A DNA stretch of 64,000 bases from Neisseriaceae bacterium ESL0693 (GCA_029433475.1 JAQTIE010000005.1:115778-179777), one strand, 5' to 3'. Positions 26,652 through 37,152 are shown, numbered from the stretch's first letter. Made by a program: numbers and translations. The notes: generated from the sequence alone by a model not told the origin.

Positions 26652-28346
26652 ATGTTCAGTCAGAAAACAGCACATACAATGTCTGCCGTTAAAAAAGCAT
26701 TGATTTCAGTTTTGTTGCGCTATGGTCTGTGGACCATAGCCATTATTTATCTATTGATTTATCTGGTTGATTTGCCCCTGAACCACACCATACTGGATTT
26801 TTTCATGGCGCACAGTACGCAAAATGTACTGTCTTGTGTGGCGCTGGTGGTGGTATTGCTGGGTTTTTATGATCTGTCGCAGCGTAAGCACAGTATTTTA
26901 CGCAATTATCCGGTTATGGGGCATTTCCGCTGGTTATTTGAGGCCATACGGCCGGAAATACGTCAGTATTTACTGGAAACCGATCATGAATCGGTGCCGT
27001 TTTCGCGTGAGCAGCGCAGCCTTGTGTACCGGCGCAGTAAAAATGTGTCTTCTGACCGGCCATTTGGCACCATAGAAGATACTTATCGTGATAATCATGA
27101 ATACATGGCGCATTCATTGCAACCGGTGGCCGCAACGGATATCAATCAATTTAAAGTCCGGATTGGTAATGATGCCTGCCGCCAGCCTTATCTGGCGTCT
27201 GTATTCAATATTTCAGCCATGAGTTTTGGCAGCCTGAGTGCTAATGCCATTCTGGCATTGAATAAAGGTGCAAAGCTGGGTGGGTTTTATCATGACACTG
27301 GTGAAGGCAGCATCAGCCCGTATCATCTGGAAGGTGGTGGTGATATTGTGTGGGAAATCGGCAGCGGTTATTTTGGCTGCCGTGATGATCAGGGTAGGTT
27401 TGATGCCGAAAAATTCCGGCAGCAGGTGCAATTACCGATCATCAAAATGATTGAGATCAAGCTCAGTCAGGGGGCTAAACCCGGTCATGGCGGTATTTTG
27501 CCGAAAGAAAAAATCACGCCTTTGATTGCCCGGGTGCGCGGTATCCGGATGGATGAAGACTGCGTCTCGCCTTCTGCCCATTCCGCTTTTTCCACTCCTT
27601 TGGAATTGATGGCTTTTATTCAGCAGTTACGGGATTTGTCTGCGGGTAAACCGGTGGGGATTAAATTATGTATTGGTCAGCCGTGGGAATTCATGGGCAT
27701 TGTCAAGGCCATGCTGGAAACCCGGATTTATCCTGATTTTATTGTGATTGATGGTGCCGAAGGCGGTACCGGTGCTGCGCCGATCGAGTTTTCTGATCAT
27801 TTGGGTATGCCTTTACGTGAGGGGCTGTTGTTTGCACACAATGTATTGATGGGCGCGGGGGTACGGCAACACATCAAACTGGCGGCCAGCGGTAAAATCA
27901 TTTCTGCATTTGATATTTTGCGGGTGATGGCATTGGGGGCAGACTGGGTGAATTCAGCACGTGGTTTTATGTTTGCTTTAGGCTGTATTCAATCGCAGCA
28001 GTGTCATACCAATCAGTGTCCGGTCGGGGTAGCCACGCAGGATAAGCATCGTCAGAAAGCCTTGGTGGTAACAGATAAAACCCAGCGTGTGTATCAGTTT
28101 CATCGTAATACTTTAAAGGCTTTATCTGAAATGCTGGCCGCAGCGGGTTTACGCCACCCGGGCGAAGTAAAACCCAAGCATCTTGTGCGGCGTATCAATA
28201 CTTCTGAAATTAAAAGTTATCAGCAGTTATTGTATTTTGTGACTGAAAATGGTCTGATTGATGGTCAGGAACGCAGTTCGTTTTATACCCGTATGTGGGC
28301 CATGGCCGACAGTGGCTGCTTTGGCGGACGATCAGCAGCCTTGTGA
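26652..28346 (+). CDS. FMN-binding glutamate synthase family protein, membrane-anchored
   Basis: A 564-residue protein. Two membrane helices lie at about residues 24-42 and 58-76, followed by the central and FMN domains of glutamate synthase: NISAMSFGSLSANAI, GEGSISPYHLEGGGD, KMIEIKLSQGAKPGHGG, VIDGAEGGTGAAP and the cluster-like CIQSQQCHTNQCPVGVATQ. The glutaminase domain and NADPH subunit are absent. Related stand-alone proteins are widespread, but their electron donor and substrate are not settled. It differs from the full gltB at 52.5 kb. Transcribed towards glnS. Confidence 0.88.
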   Translation: MFSQKTAHTMSAVKKALISVLLRYGLWTIAIIYLLIYLVDLPLNHTILDFFMAHSTQNVLSCVALVVVLLGFYDLSQRKHSILRNYPVMGHFRWLFEAIRPEIRQYLLETDHESVPFSREQRSLVYRRSKNVSSDRPFGTIEDTYRDNHEYMAHSLQPVAATDINQFKVRIGNDACRQPYLASVFNISAMSFGSLSANAILALNKGAKLGGFYHDTGEGSISPYHLEGGGDIVWEIGSGYFGCRDDQGRFDAEKFRQQVQLPIIKMIEIKLSQGAKPGHGGILPKEKITPLIARVRGIRMDEDCVSPSAHSAFSTPLELMAFIQQLRDLSAGKPVGIKLCIGQPWEFMGIVKAMLETRIYPDFIVIDGAEGGTGAAPIEFSDHLGMPLREGLLFAHNVLMGAGVRQHIKLAASGKIISAFDILRVMALGADWVNSARGFMFALGCIQSQQCHTNQCPVGVATQDKHRQKALVVTDKTQRVYQFHRNTLKALSEMLAAAGLRHPGEVKPKHLVRRINTSEIKSYQQLLYFVTENGLIDGQERSSFYTRMWAMADSGCFGGRSAAL

Positions 28347-28389
28347 TCCCATTAAAGTAATTGAGGCTGTGGAATCATCAAATGTCGGG

Positions 28390-28443
28390 TATAATTAATT
28401 TATTTACTAACCCTTAGCTGCCCGTTCTGTCTCTTCAGAACGG
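28390..28443 (+). promoter_or_regulatory. glnS upstream -10 box and leader hairpin
   Basis: A perfect TATAAT at 28390-28395 with no good -35 at 17 bp (CTGTGG). It is followed by a perfect 8-bp hairpin CCGTTCTG-TCTCTT-CAGAACGG at 28422-28443 without a T-run. The hairpin could be the terminator of the preceding gene or structure in the glnS leader. Confidence 0.35.
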
Positions 28444-28467
28444 TTGCTTGTCATTAAAAATCAATTT

Positions 28468-30159
28468 ATGCTCAATAAAGATCAGTTTGCTGACAATCAT
28501 TTTATCCGCACTATCATTGAAGAAGATCTGGCCAGTGGCAAATACCAGCGTATTGTTACCCGTTTTCCGCCAGAGCCGAATGGTTATTTACATATTGGTC
28601 ACGTCAAAGCCATTTGCCTGAATTTTGGTCTGGCCTATCTTTATGATGGTTTGTGTAACTTACGTTTTGATGATACCAATCCGGAAAAAGAATCGGATGA
28701 ATATGTCCGCGCCATTGAGGAAGATGTCCGCTGGCTGGGTTTTCAGTGGCACGAGCAGCATTTCGCTTCTGAATATTTTGAGCAGCTTTACCAGTATGCG
28801 GTTGACCTGATTCACGCGGGCAAGGCTTATGTTGATGACCTGGATGCCGAAGAAATGCGCCGTTATCGGGGTACGTTAACAGAAGCTGGTAAAGACAGCC
28901 CTTATCGTCAGCGCAGTATTGAGGAAAATCTGGATTTATTTCAGCGTATGCGTGCCGGTGAATTTCCGGACGGCAGTAAGACATTGCGGCTGAAAATCGA
29001 CATGGCCGCCGGTAATATCAATTTGCGTGATCCGGTGATTTACCGTATCCGGCGTGCGCGCCATCATCGTACGGGTGATCAATGGGTGATTTACCCCATG
29101 TATGATTATACCCATGCCATTTCCGATGCGATTGAACACATTACCCATTCTTTATGTACGCTCGAATTTGAGGCACACCGGCCATTGTATAACTGGGTTG
29201 TTGAACATATTGGTATGGCGCATCAGCCGCATCAGTATGAATTTTCCCGGCTGGAACTGCTGTATTCCGTTACTTCCAAACGCAAGCTGAATCAATTGGT
29301 GGTGCAAGGTCATGTATCCGGCTGGGACGACCCGCGGATGCCTACGGTATCCGGTATGCGTCGTCGTGGTTATACGGCTCAGGGTTTGAGACTTTTCAGT
29401 AAACGTATCGGTATCTCCAAGAGTGAGAATGTGGTTGACATGAGTGTGCTTGAAGGCGCTATTCGTGAAGACTTGGAAAATGTGGCGCCGCGCATGATTG
29501 CAGTGCTCAATCCGATCAAAGTGGAGCTGGTGAATTATGATGAAGCCATCACCGAAAGCCGGCAGGCACCGTTTCATCAGCAGCACCCCGAAATGGGCGA
29601 GCGTCTGATGCCGCTGACCAAAACCATTTATATTGAAGCGGATGATTTTGCTCTGGAGCCGCCTAAAGGCTGGCAGCGACTAACGCCGGGCGGGGAAGTG
29701 CGCCTGCGTTACAGCTATGTGATTAAATGTGAAGAAGTCATTCAGGACGCTTCCGGACGGGTGATTTCGCTGAAATGCCGTATTGATCACGATACGCTGG
29801 GGCAGAAACCTCAGGGGCGCAAGGTTAAAGGGGTGATTCACTGGTTGTCTACCGAACATGCGGTACCGGCCAAAGTGCGCTTATATGATCGTTTATTTAC
29901 GGTTCCGCGGCCTGATGCGGTGCGCGGTGATGATGGCCAGTACCGTGATTATATCGAATTTATCAACCCTGAATCAGTCACAGAGATTGATGCTCTGGTT
30001 GAACCGGTGGCCAATACATTGCCTGCTGAAGCGCATTATCAGTTTGAACGGCTGGGTTACTTTGTGACAGACCGGTATGACCACAGCGCTGAAAATCCGG
30101 TATTCAATCGTACCGTGACATTGCGTGATACCTGGCAGGCTCAGGCTGATAAAAAATAA
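28468..30159 (+). CDS. glnS: Glutaminyl-tRNA synthetase
   Basis: A 563-residue class I synthetase that charges tRNA-Gln. It shows [15 protein letters not shown] (HIGH at residues 42-45), FDDTNPEKE, the tRNA-binding and KMSKS-equivalent region [10 protein letters not shown], and [19 protein letters not shown], all GlnRS-specific rather than GluRS. The C-terminal anticodon-binding beta-barrels are complete. The start at ATG 28468 fits the family; no clear ribosome site precedes it. Presence of glnS means Gln-tRNA is made directly here. Confidence 0.97.
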   Translation: MLNKDQFADNHFIRTIIEEDLASGKYQRIVTRFPPEPNGYLHIGHVKAICLNFGLAYLYDGLCNLRFDDTNPEKESDEYVRAIEEDVRWLGFQWHEQHFASEYFEQLYQYAVDLIHAGKAYVDDLDAEEMRRYRGTLTEAGKDSPYRQRSIEENLDLFQRMRAGEFPDGSKTLRLKIDMAAGNINLRDPVIYRIRRARHHRTGDQWVIYPMYDYTHAISDAIEHITHSLCTLEFEAHRPLYNWVVEHIGMAHQPHQYEFSRLELLYSVTSKRKLNQLVVQGHVSGWDDPRMPTVSGMRRRGYTAQGLRLFSKRIGISKSENVVDMSVLEGAIREDLENVAPRMIAVLNPIKVELVNYDEAITESRQAPFHQQHPEMGERLMPLTKTIYIEADDFALEPPKGWQRLTPGGEVRLRYSYVIKCEEVIQDASGRVISLKCRIDHDTLGQKPQGRKVKGVIHWLSTEHAVPAKVRLYDRLFTVPRPDAVRGDDGQYRDYIEFINPESVTEIDALVEPVANTLPAEAHYQFERLGYFVTDRYDHSAENPVFNRTVTLRDTWQAQADKK

Positions 30160-30188
30160 TGCGTCATGATGATGTGTCGTTTTATACT

Positions 30189-30216
30189 AAACCTGAAAAT
30201 ATTTTCAGGTTTTTTT
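30189..30216 (+). terminator. Terminator after glnS
   Basis: Perfect stem AAACCTGAAAAT/ATTTTCAGGTTT followed by more Ts. Confidence 0.85.
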
Positions 30217-30283
30217 ATGATACCCGTGGCTAATAAAGCATGAGGCATCCGGCTACATGAACGCCCTCTGGATTTAGAATTGC

Positions 30284-32455
30284 ATGATGAAAGCTTTTTC
30301 AATTCGCAGTGACTATCTGACCAATATTCCGATAGTCATCAGTATGTCTGTCGCGGCTTTATGGGTCTGGTATACCCATGCTACGGCTCAGAGTATGCCA
30401 TTGTTTCTGGGTATTATTGCCGGTGGTCTGGTGGAGATGGATGACCGCCTGATGGGACGGTTGCGCAATCTGTTTTTTACCCTGGTTCATTTTTCTCTGG
30501 CGGCCTCACTGGTGCAGATCACCTATGGTCATCCCTGGGCTTTTTCGGTTTTGATGGTGGCGGCTGCATTCAGTGTGACATTGATGGGTGCGATTGACGT
30601 CCGTTATCGCACCATTGCGTTTGGCACGCTGTTGGTGATGTTGTATACCGTTTTAACCTATGTCCCTCATGCCAGCTGGTACATTAATCCGATGATGCTG
30701 ATTTGCGGTACCGTGCTGTATAGCTGCTGTACTATGATGGTTCATATACTGGCACCCAACCGGCCGGTACAGGATAATCTGGTGGCAGCATTCAGTCAGT
30801 TGGCCGATTATATGCGGCTTAAAGCACAATTATTTGATCCGGACGAAGTGGACGCCATTCATCAGCGCGAGATGACGCTGGCGATGAGTAACACCGCGGT
30901 GATTGATGTTTTTAACCGTTGCCGCAGTGCTTTATTCTATCGTTTGCGCAATCAGCATCGCCATCGGCGCACATTGTGGTTACTGCAATATTATCTGGCG
31001 GTACAGAATATTCATGAACGCATCAGTTCACGTCATATAGAATACTGTGATGTGATTCTGAAACTGGCACATACGGATTTGATTTTTCGTATCCAGCGGC
31101 TGATTATGTTACAGGCACAGGCCTGCCAGGATTTAAGTCGCGCATTACAAGCGAGTCAGCCTTATCAGCCTGATGAAGTATTGAACCGCGCGGCCAAGGG
31201 GCTGATTCAGGCTTTGGCTTTATACCGCCAGAGCCATGCCGATGATGCGGATATCGTGTATGTACAGCAATTAATCGATAATTTACTGGCCATCAACAGA
31301 CAATTGCAGCAGTTACCGCCGATAGAAAAGATCAGTACCTTAACTGACGAACTCAATGCCTCTATTGCCGGTCAGGACGTAGAACATATCCGTGATATTT
31401 TACCGGCCATCAGGGCACATTTAACCATGCAGTCAGGTGTTATGCGTCATGCTGTCCGGCTGGCTATTGTAACCGCCGTGTCCTGTCTGATTGTTGAAGT
31501 CTGCCACCTGAGAATGGGTTACTGGATTTTGCTGACTGCGGTGATTGTGTGTCAGCCCAATTATTCTGCCACCACTGCCCGCCTGAAACAACGGGTTGCC
31601 GGTACCTTGCTGGGGGTATTGGTGGGGTCGGTAGCGCCTTATTTTGTCGACACACTGGCTGGATTATTGCTGATTGTGGTGGTGGGTACGGTACTCTTTT
31701 TTGTGTTTCGGTTACGCCGTTACAGTTTTTCTACCTTTTTTATTACGGTACAGGTACTGGCCGGATTTGCCATCATTGGCATGGATACTCAGGCGGCGAT
31801 GCTATCCCGCTTTATGGATACGGTGATTGGCTGTGTACTGGCGTGGTGTGCGGTATCGTATTTGTGGCCAGACTGGCATTATCTGACACTGGGCAGGATC
31901 GGGCGCGGTGTTTTAGAGACAGATGGCGCCTATCTGCAACAAGTAGCCCGTCAGCTGGCACAGGGTCAGCGTGACGATGTGACGTATCGCACTGCCCGGC
32001 GTAATGCGTATGAATGTGGCTCTGCTTTGAGTACCATGGTGGCGGATATGTCTGGTGAACCAGATAAATACGGTTCCCGCTTAACCACCGCCAGAACGCT
32101 ACTATTATTAAACTACATTTTATTGAGCAGTATTTCTGCACTGGGTGCGTTACGCCAACCATTGAATCAACAGCAACATAAGCAGCCATGTCCGCCGCTT
32201 TCCTTGTGTATTGATTTGATGGAAAACATGGCGTTACAGATGCAGCATGCGGTTGATAATCCACATTTTCAGGCACAATGGCAAAAGCTTCAAGCGGAGC
32301 TGGCGCAATGCCGACCTGAGCAGAATCATGATCCGGCGATGCTGCCTGTAATCTGGCTACAGTTAAAGCGGATTCATGACAAACTGGCTGATTATGTGAT
32401 TGCATTGCAGCTTCAGGAGCAAAAAACCGAACATACCCGTCAAACTATTGCCTAA
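30284..32455 (+). CDS. yccS: YccS-like inner-membrane protein
   Basis: A 723-residue protein with the two-block membrane layout of the YccS/YhfK (FUSC-like) family: helices at about residues 15-150, a long helical cytoplasmic part, a second helix block at about 390-520 with MGYWILLTAVIVCQPNYSAT and RVAGTLLGVLVGSV, then a helical C-terminus. GLVEMDDRLMGRLRNLFFT near the N-terminus is typical of YccS. Relatives are suspected exporters of aromatic acids or similar, but the substrate is unknown. It is 130 bases after glnS with its own start, so probably separately transcribed. Confidence 0.85.
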   Translation: MMKAFSIRSDYLTNIPIVISMSVAALWVWYTHATAQSMPLFLGIIAGGLVEMDDRLMGRLRNLFFTLVHFSLAASLVQITYGHPWAFSVLMVAAAFSVTLMGAIDVRYRTIAFGTLLVMLYTVLTYVPHASWYINPMMLICGTVLYSCCTMMVHILAPNRPVQDNLVAAFSQLADYMRLKAQLFDPDEVDAIHQREMTLAMSNTAVIDVFNRCRSALFYRLRNQHRHRRTLWLLQYYLAVQNIHERISSRHIEYCDVILKLAHTDLIFRIQRLIMLQAQACQDLSRALQASQPYQPDEVLNRAAKGLIQALALYRQSHADDADIVYVQQLIDNLLAINRQLQQLPPIEKISTLTDELNASIAGQDVEHIRDILPAIRAHLTMQSGVMRHAVRLAIVTAVSCLIVEVCHLRMGYWILLTAVIVCQPNYSATTARLKQRVAGTLLGVLVGSVAPYFVDTLAGLLLIVVVGTVLFFVFRLRRYSFSTFFITVQVLAGFAIIGMDTQAAMLSRFMDTVIGCVLAWCAVSYLWPDWHYLTLGRIGRGVLETDGAYLQQVARQLAQGQRDDVTYRTARRNAYECGSALSTMVADMSGEPDKYGSRLTTARTLLLLNYILLSSISALGALRQPLNQQQHKQPCPPLSLCIDLMENMALQMQHAVDNPHFQAQWQKLQAELAQCRPEQNHDPAMLPVIWLQLKRIHDKLADYVIALQLQEQKTEHTRQTIA

Positions 32456-32525
32456 ATAGAAAAATAAGTCTGATCTCGTGGGGGGATGGTTCTGATGTAG
32501 TCATTTATCCATCATGTTTGAAATA

Positions 32526-33848
32526 TCAATCATCAGCTAAATCCTGAGGTACCGCCGCCAGAATATTGATGCCGGCTTGCAAATCTTCTGCCTGAATGAT
32601 CAAGGGTGGTGCCAGACGGATGGCGTTGGCGGCAACGGCGTTAATAATCAGCCCGTGATCCAATGCCCATGATGCAACCGCATGGGCACAAGGATGCGTT
32701 AATTCAATGGCCTGAAGTAAACCGGTGCCACGGACACTTTTAAATAGTGGATTACCGCATGACATGATGCCTTGCTGCAATTGCCGGCCACGCTCACGCG
32801 CATTGCCTAACAGATTTTCCCGGGTGATGACATCGATGGTGGCCAGAGCTGCGGCAGCGGCCAAAGGATTGCCGCCAAAGGTTGAACCATGAATACCGGG
32901 CGTGAATAATGAGGCATATTGCTGCCCGAAAATGATGATACCGCCCATGGGAAAGCCGCTGGCAATGCCTTTGGCAAAGGTGACAACATCGGGTGTGATC
33001 CCTTCACAAAGATTTTCATTCTGAAAGGCAAACCATATACCGGTACGACCCATGCCGGTTTGTACCTCATCAATGATGAGTAGCGCCTGATGTTGATCAC
33101 ATAATTGCCTTACTGCTTTAAGATAGGCAGCATTCAGAGGGCACACTCCGGCTTCACCCTGAATGATTTCCAGAATAATGGCCGCCACTGGTGCCTGCTG
33201 ATTCTTGCCGGTCTGATCAGTCGGCTCAAATGCCTGTTGTAAGGCGGCCATATCGTTGGCTGGAATAAAGTCGAATGCCGGTAATAAAGGCTGATAGGGG
33301 GTGCGGATGGCCGGTTTCCAGGTCGCACTTAACGCCCCCAGCGTACGGCCATGAAAACCGTGATTCAATGCCAGAATTCTGGCGGGTTTATCGGCTGATG
33401 TCAGGGTACGTCCATATAATCTGGCCAGTTTTAAGGCCGCTTCATTGGCTTCAGTGCCGGAATTGGCAAAATACACCAGTGAACCTGCGGGCGCCTGGGC
33501 AATTTCAAGCATTTTCTGTGCCAGGCTGATCTGCGGTACGGAGGCAAAATAATTACTGATATGGGCGATCTGACTGGCCTGTTTTTCAATGGCCTGTAGC
33601 CAAGTGGGATGTGCATATCCCAGAGTATTGACGGCAATACCGGCCAGAAAATCAAGGTATTTATGCCCATCCACATCCCAGACATAAACGCCGCGACCAT
33701 GATCCAGAACCCGTAACGGCGTACCGAATACATGCGCGTGAGACTGGTGATACTGCTTAAGCCATTGCTGATTCCGGGTGCCTGCTGAGGCATCGGTCTG
33801 ATCAGATGGGGCCATGTTTACCGGTGTGATGTGATTCTGATGATTCAT
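32526..33848 (-). CDS. argD: Acetylornithine aminotransferase
   Basis: A 440-residue PLP enzyme for the fourth step of the acetylated arginine pathway. It has the N-terminal FGTPLRVLDHGRGVYVWDVD, YFANSGTEANEAALKLAR (cofactor phosphate contact), LALNHGFHGRTLGALS, IIDEVQTGMGRTG and the Schiff-base lysine in VVTFAKGIASGFPMG. ATG 33848 overlaps the argB stop (ATGA) with AAGGA 7 bases upstream, so the two are translationally coupled. FGTPLRVL and TWKPAIRTPYQPLLP resemble actinobacterial ArgD. It is the last gene of argCJBD. Confidence 0.95.
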   Translation of the reverse strand: MNHQNHITPVNMAPSDQTDASAGTRNQQWLKQYHQSHAHVFGTPLRVLDHGRGVYVWDVDGHKYLDFLAGIAVNTLGYAHPTWLQAIEKQASQIAHISNYFASVPQISLAQKMLEIAQAPAGSLVYFANSGTEANEAALKLARLYGRTLTSADKPARILALNHGFHGRTLGALSATWKPAIRTPYQPLLPAFDFIPANDMAALQQAFEPTDQTGKNQQAPVAAIILEIIQGEAGVCPLNAAYLKAVRQLCDQHQALLIIDEVQTGMGRTGIWFAFQNENLCEGITPDVVTFAKGIASGFPMGGIIIFGQQYASLFTPGIHGSTFGGNPLAAAAALATIDVITRENLLGNARERGRQLQQGIMSCGNPLFKSVRGTGLLQAIELTHPCAHAVASWALDHGLIINAVAANAIRLAPPLIIQAEDLQAGINILAAVPQDLADD

Positions 33849-34846
33849 CCATCGTTCCTTAATGCAAAGTTATGGTCTGGCTGACGGTAGAGTACACCCG
33901 GTTCCTTCACCACCATGGTGCCAATGCCGGAATGGGTGAATATTTCATTCAGCAGCGTATGCGGGCGGCGGCCATCAATAATATGTACCTGGGGTACACC
34001 GCCTTGCAATGCCTGTAGACAGGCTTCCATTTTAGGCTGCATACCGCTGTGCATCTGAGGTAACAGGCGTTGTAAATCCGCCATGCCCATTTTACTGATT
34101 AATGTTTGCTGATCAGGCCAGTCTGCATAAACGCCTTCTACATCGGTCAGGATAATCAGTTTGCGTACTTTCAAGGCAATGGCCAAGGCAGCGGCGGCAT
34201 AGTCGGCATTAATATTTAATACCTGAGTCGGGTCATGTTCATCAGGGGCAATCGATGAAATCACCGGAATTTTACCCGCCTCAATAATTTCATTGACTGT
34301 AGACGGATTAACGCCGCTAATATCGCCCACCATGCCGATGTCTGTGGGCGTACCTTCAATCACTGGCAGGCGTTTATGTGCCGAAAGTAGGCCGCCATCT
34401 TCGCCAGAGAGCCCGACCGCCCAAGGGCCATGCTGATTAATCAGGCCGATGAGCTGGCGTGATACCTTACCGGTTAATACCATGCGCACCACATCCATGG
34501 TATTTTTGTCGGTGACGCGTAAGCCGGCTTTAAATTCGGGAGTGATGCCTAGTGATGTCAGCATGGATGAAATCTGTGGACCGCCGCCATGCACAATAAT
34601 CGGGTGTATACCTACTCGATGCAAAAAAGCCATGTCTTCAGCAAAACAGCGTTGTAATTGTTCATTGATCATGGCGTTGCCGCCGTATTTGATCACTAGA
34701 CGCTGGCCGGAAAATTCTTCAAGCCAGGGCAGTGCCTCAATTAAAACCGCTACTTTTTCAGCGGCACTCAAAGACGCATGTTTAAGGTCATCCGCTGAAT
34801 CTGCGTTTGTATCGTCTGGCCTGAGGGTGTGTGGGTTGATCATCAT
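33845..34846 (-). CDS. argB: Acetylglutamate kinase
   Basis: A 333-residue kinase phosphorylating N-acetylglutamate (second step). It has VIKYGGNAM, VHGGGPQISSML, LRVTDKNTMDVVRMVLTGKV, AVGLSGEDGGLL and a C-terminal IDGRRPHTLLNEIFTHSGIG. It carries the actinobacterial-type stretches AVLIEALPWLEEFSG, LTDVEGVYADWPD and SGMQPKMEACLQAL instead of the LTDVPGLLD/GGMIPK forms usual in proteobacteria. The start directly follows the argJ stop; the end overlaps argD. Arginine feedback regulation is possible but not visible here. Confidence 0.96.
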   Translation of the reverse strand: MMINPHTLRPDDTNADSADDLKHASLSAAEKVAVLIEALPWLEEFSGQRLVIKYGGNAMINEQLQRCFAEDMAFLHRVGIHPIIVHGGGPQISSMLTSLGITPEFKAGLRVTDKNTMDVVRMVLTGKVSRQLIGLINQHGPWAVGLSGEDGGLLSAHKRLPVIEGTPTDIGMVGDISGVNPSTVNEIIEAGKIPVISSIAPDEHDPTQVLNINADYAAAALAIALKVRKLIILTDVEGVYADWPDQQTLISKMGMADLQRLLPQMHSGMQPKMEACLQALQGGVPQVHIIDGRRPHTLLNEIFTHSGIGTMVVKEPGVLYRQPDHNFALRNDG

Positions 34847-36016
34847 TCAGCTTTCATAATCGGCATTGATATGGACGTAATCTACCGTTAAATCCGTACT
34901 CCATACCGTGGCCTTGGCGTTGCCGGTATTCAGGTTAATATCAATCTTGACCTCTTTGGCCGACATATCCACGCTGTCACGCGGCTGATCCGGCGCGCCG
35001 CCGCTACATACCCGTATGCCATTAATATCTACCGTAACGGCCTTGGGATCATAACGGGCAACGGTTTGCGGTACGGTGCCGAGTGAACTGATAATCCGTC
35101 CCCAGTTCGGGTCATTGCCGGCAACCGCACATTTGAATAAATTGGAGCTGGCCACGGCACGGGCACAGGCCAGCGCCGCTGCCTCATGTTCGGCACCGGT
35201 AACATGAATGGCAATCGAATGATGGGCGCCTTCGGCATCGGCAATCATCTGACGGCACAATGAGGCGCAGGCATCGGTTAACACGGATTTAAATTCATTC
35301 GGATCAGGCTCAATGCCACTGGCACCCGAAGCCAGGATTAATATAGTGTCATTGGTGGACATACAGCCATCTACATCAATGCGGTTAAAGGTAACCGCCA
35401 CACTTTCTGCCAGCAATTGTTGCAATAATGCGGCAGAGATGATGGCATCAGTAGTGAATACACACAGCATGGTGGCCAGTTGCGGCGCAATCATGCCAGC
35501 GCCTTTGGCCATGCCACCCAGCCGGTAACCGTTTTGCTGGTAGTTGACGGTTTTGATCACGGTGTCTGTGGTTAAGATTGCCTGCGCAGCATTCAGACCG
35601 GCGGTTTCATTACTCTTCAGAGCATCAACGGCGGCATCTATACCCTGACACAGCCGATCGATAGGGAGCGTTTCGCCGATCATGCCGGTAGAGCAAAGGG
35701 CGATGTTTTCAGGTTTGGTATTCAGTAAACTGGCCGTATGCTCGGCGCTGAGGCGGCTGTGTTGTGCTCCAATAGCACCAGTGCAGGCATTGGCACAGCC
35801 TGCATTCAGCAAAACGGCGCTGATCTGCCCTGTTGCCACCCGCGCGCGTGACCATAGCACAGGGGCGGCAGCAAAACGATTGGTGGTAAATACGCCAGCG
35901 GCCACCGCCAAAGGGCCTTGATTGACTACCAGCGCCAGATCTTTACGGCCAGCTACTGAAGAAATACCGGCTGCCACGCCGCTAGCACGGAAACCGCGAG
36001 CAAAAGTCACACTCAT
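34847..36016 (-). CDS. argJ: Bifunctional ornithine acetyltransferase / N-acetylglutamate synthase
   Basis: A 389-residue precursor that self-cleaves at the conserved Ala-Thr bond in KGAGMIAPQLATMLCVF (about residues 183-199), giving alpha and beta chains. ArgJ recycles the acetyl group from acetylornithine to glutamate. GFRASGVAAGIS near the N-terminus, CSTGMIGETLPID and GNDPNWGRIISSLG are family hallmarks. It overlaps the argC stop by 4 bases and abuts argB. Confidence 0.96.
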   Translation of the reverse strand: MSVTFARGFRASGVAAGISSVAGRKDLALVVNQGPLAVAAGVFTTNRFAAAPVLWSRARVATGQISAVLLNAGCANACTGAIGAQHSRLSAEHTASLLNTKPENIALCSTGMIGETLPIDRLCQGIDAAVDALKSNETAGLNAAQAILTTDTVIKTVNYQQNGYRLGGMAKGAGMIAPQLATMLCVFTTDAIISAALLQQLLAESVAVTFNRIDVDGCMSTNDTILILASGASGIEPDPNEFKSVLTDACASLCRQMIADAEGAHHSIAIHVTGAEHEAAALACARAVASSNLFKCAVAGNDPNWGRIISSLGTVPQTVARYDPKAVTVDINGIRVCSGGAPDQPRDSVDMSAKEVKIDINLNTGNAKATVWSTDLTVDYVHINADYES

Positions 36017-37107
36017 GGTGCTACTCCTAGAGTACTTAACGCGGTTGTTTCTGAAACACCCAGCGCAATATTTAAAGATTGTAGCGCTTGCCCGGCAGTA
36101 CCGCGGGTCAGGTTATCAATGGCACAGCAACACAGAATCCGCTTGGCTCGCCGGTCAACCGCTACCTGAATATGGGCGCTATTACTGCCGATAACATTAT
36201 GAGTACTCGGCCATTTTCCTGGCGGCAGTAATTGCATGAATACCTCATGCTGATAGGCGCGTAACCAGTAATCGCGAATCTGTTCGTCTGTCAGGTTTTG
36301 TGCGGCCGGTGTCATGGCGGCTGAAACACAGGCCAGAATCCCGCGCGACATCGGTACCAGTACCGGGGTAAAAGCCAGACCAAACTTGTTGGCCTGATCA
36401 GAGGATAGTCCGGCTGCCTGAGCAAAATTCTGCAATATCTCGGGAATATGCCGGTGACGGCCAGCCACTGCATAAGGGGTAGCCGTGCCGATGGCTTCGG
36501 CGGCTAAAAGATGGGGCTGGTTCAGGTTTTTGCCCGCACCGGAATAACCAACCACCAGCTGGGCAACGATGTGCTCGGGTGCTATCAGGTCTTCTGCCAC
36601 CGCCGGTTGTAAAGCCAGTGTGACTGCGGTGACATTACAGCCTGGTACGGCAATGCGCTTTGATGTGGCCAGACGGCTTCGTTGATATAGATAATCACCT
36701 GCTGTATTTTTACCCACCATCAGCTCGGGCATACCATAAGTCCATGCAGGGTAAAATGTGCCCCCATAAAAATCCTGCCAGGCCGTAGCCTGTTCCAGAC
36801 GATGATCTGCCCCCAGATCAACCACGATGGCCTCTGAATTCAGCTGCTCTGATAACGCACCAGATGCACCATGAGGTAATGCCAGAATAATGATATCGTG
36901 GCCGTTTAGTATTTCTGCGGTGGTGTCCTGAATGGTTAAATCAGCATAGAGCGGCAGATGGGGCATATAATCGCCCAGCTGGTCACCGCTGGAATGGTAT
37001 CCGGTAACACAGCGAACTTGAAAATGCGGATGTTGTGCCAATAGCCTGAGTATTTCTCCGCCTGCATAACCACTGGCGCCTGCAACGGCAACGGTATATT
37101 GAGCCAT
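36013..37107 (-). CDS. argC: N-acetyl-gamma-glutamyl-phosphate reductase
   Basis: A 364-residue NADPH enzyme for the third arginine step and first gene of the operon. It has the N-terminal VAVAGASGYAGGEILRLLA (cofactor loop), LALPHGASGALSEQL, FYGGTFYPAWTYGMPELM, the catalytic Cys in VPGCNVTAVTLALQP and HRHIPEILQNFAQAAG. The ending RGTAGQALQSLNIALGV with a final LGVAP is, as I recall, the form seen in Bifidobacterium and relatives. Ribosome site AAAGGA is 5 bases before ATG 37107. Confidence 0.96.
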   Translation of the reverse strand: MAQYTVAVAGASGYAGGEILRLLAQHPHFQVRCVTGYHSSGDQLGDYMPHLPLYADLTIQDTTAEILNGHDIIILALPHGASGALSEQLNSEAIVVDLGADHRLEQATAWQDFYGGTFYPAWTYGMPELMVGKNTAGDYLYQRSRLATSKRIAVPGCNVTAVTLALQPAVAEDLIAPEHIVAQLVVGYSGAGKNLNQPHLLAAEAIGTATPYAVAGRHRHIPEILQNFAQAAGLSSDQANKFGLAFTPVLVPMSRGILACVSAAMTPAAQNLTDEQIRDYWLRAYQHEVFMQLLPPGKWPSTHNVIGSNSAHIQVAVDRRAKRILCCCAIDNLTRGTAGQALQSLNIALGVSETTALSTLGVAP

Positions 37108-37152
37108 AAATCCTTTGTTTCCTTTCAGAAAAAATTATTTTTATTGTGGTTG

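Noticed and set aside
31812..32405. 197-residue minus-strand frame inside the yccS gene
   Set aside because: Antisense shadow of a clearly conserved gene; its product is rich in His, Pro and Ser, as expected from complement of coding DNA.
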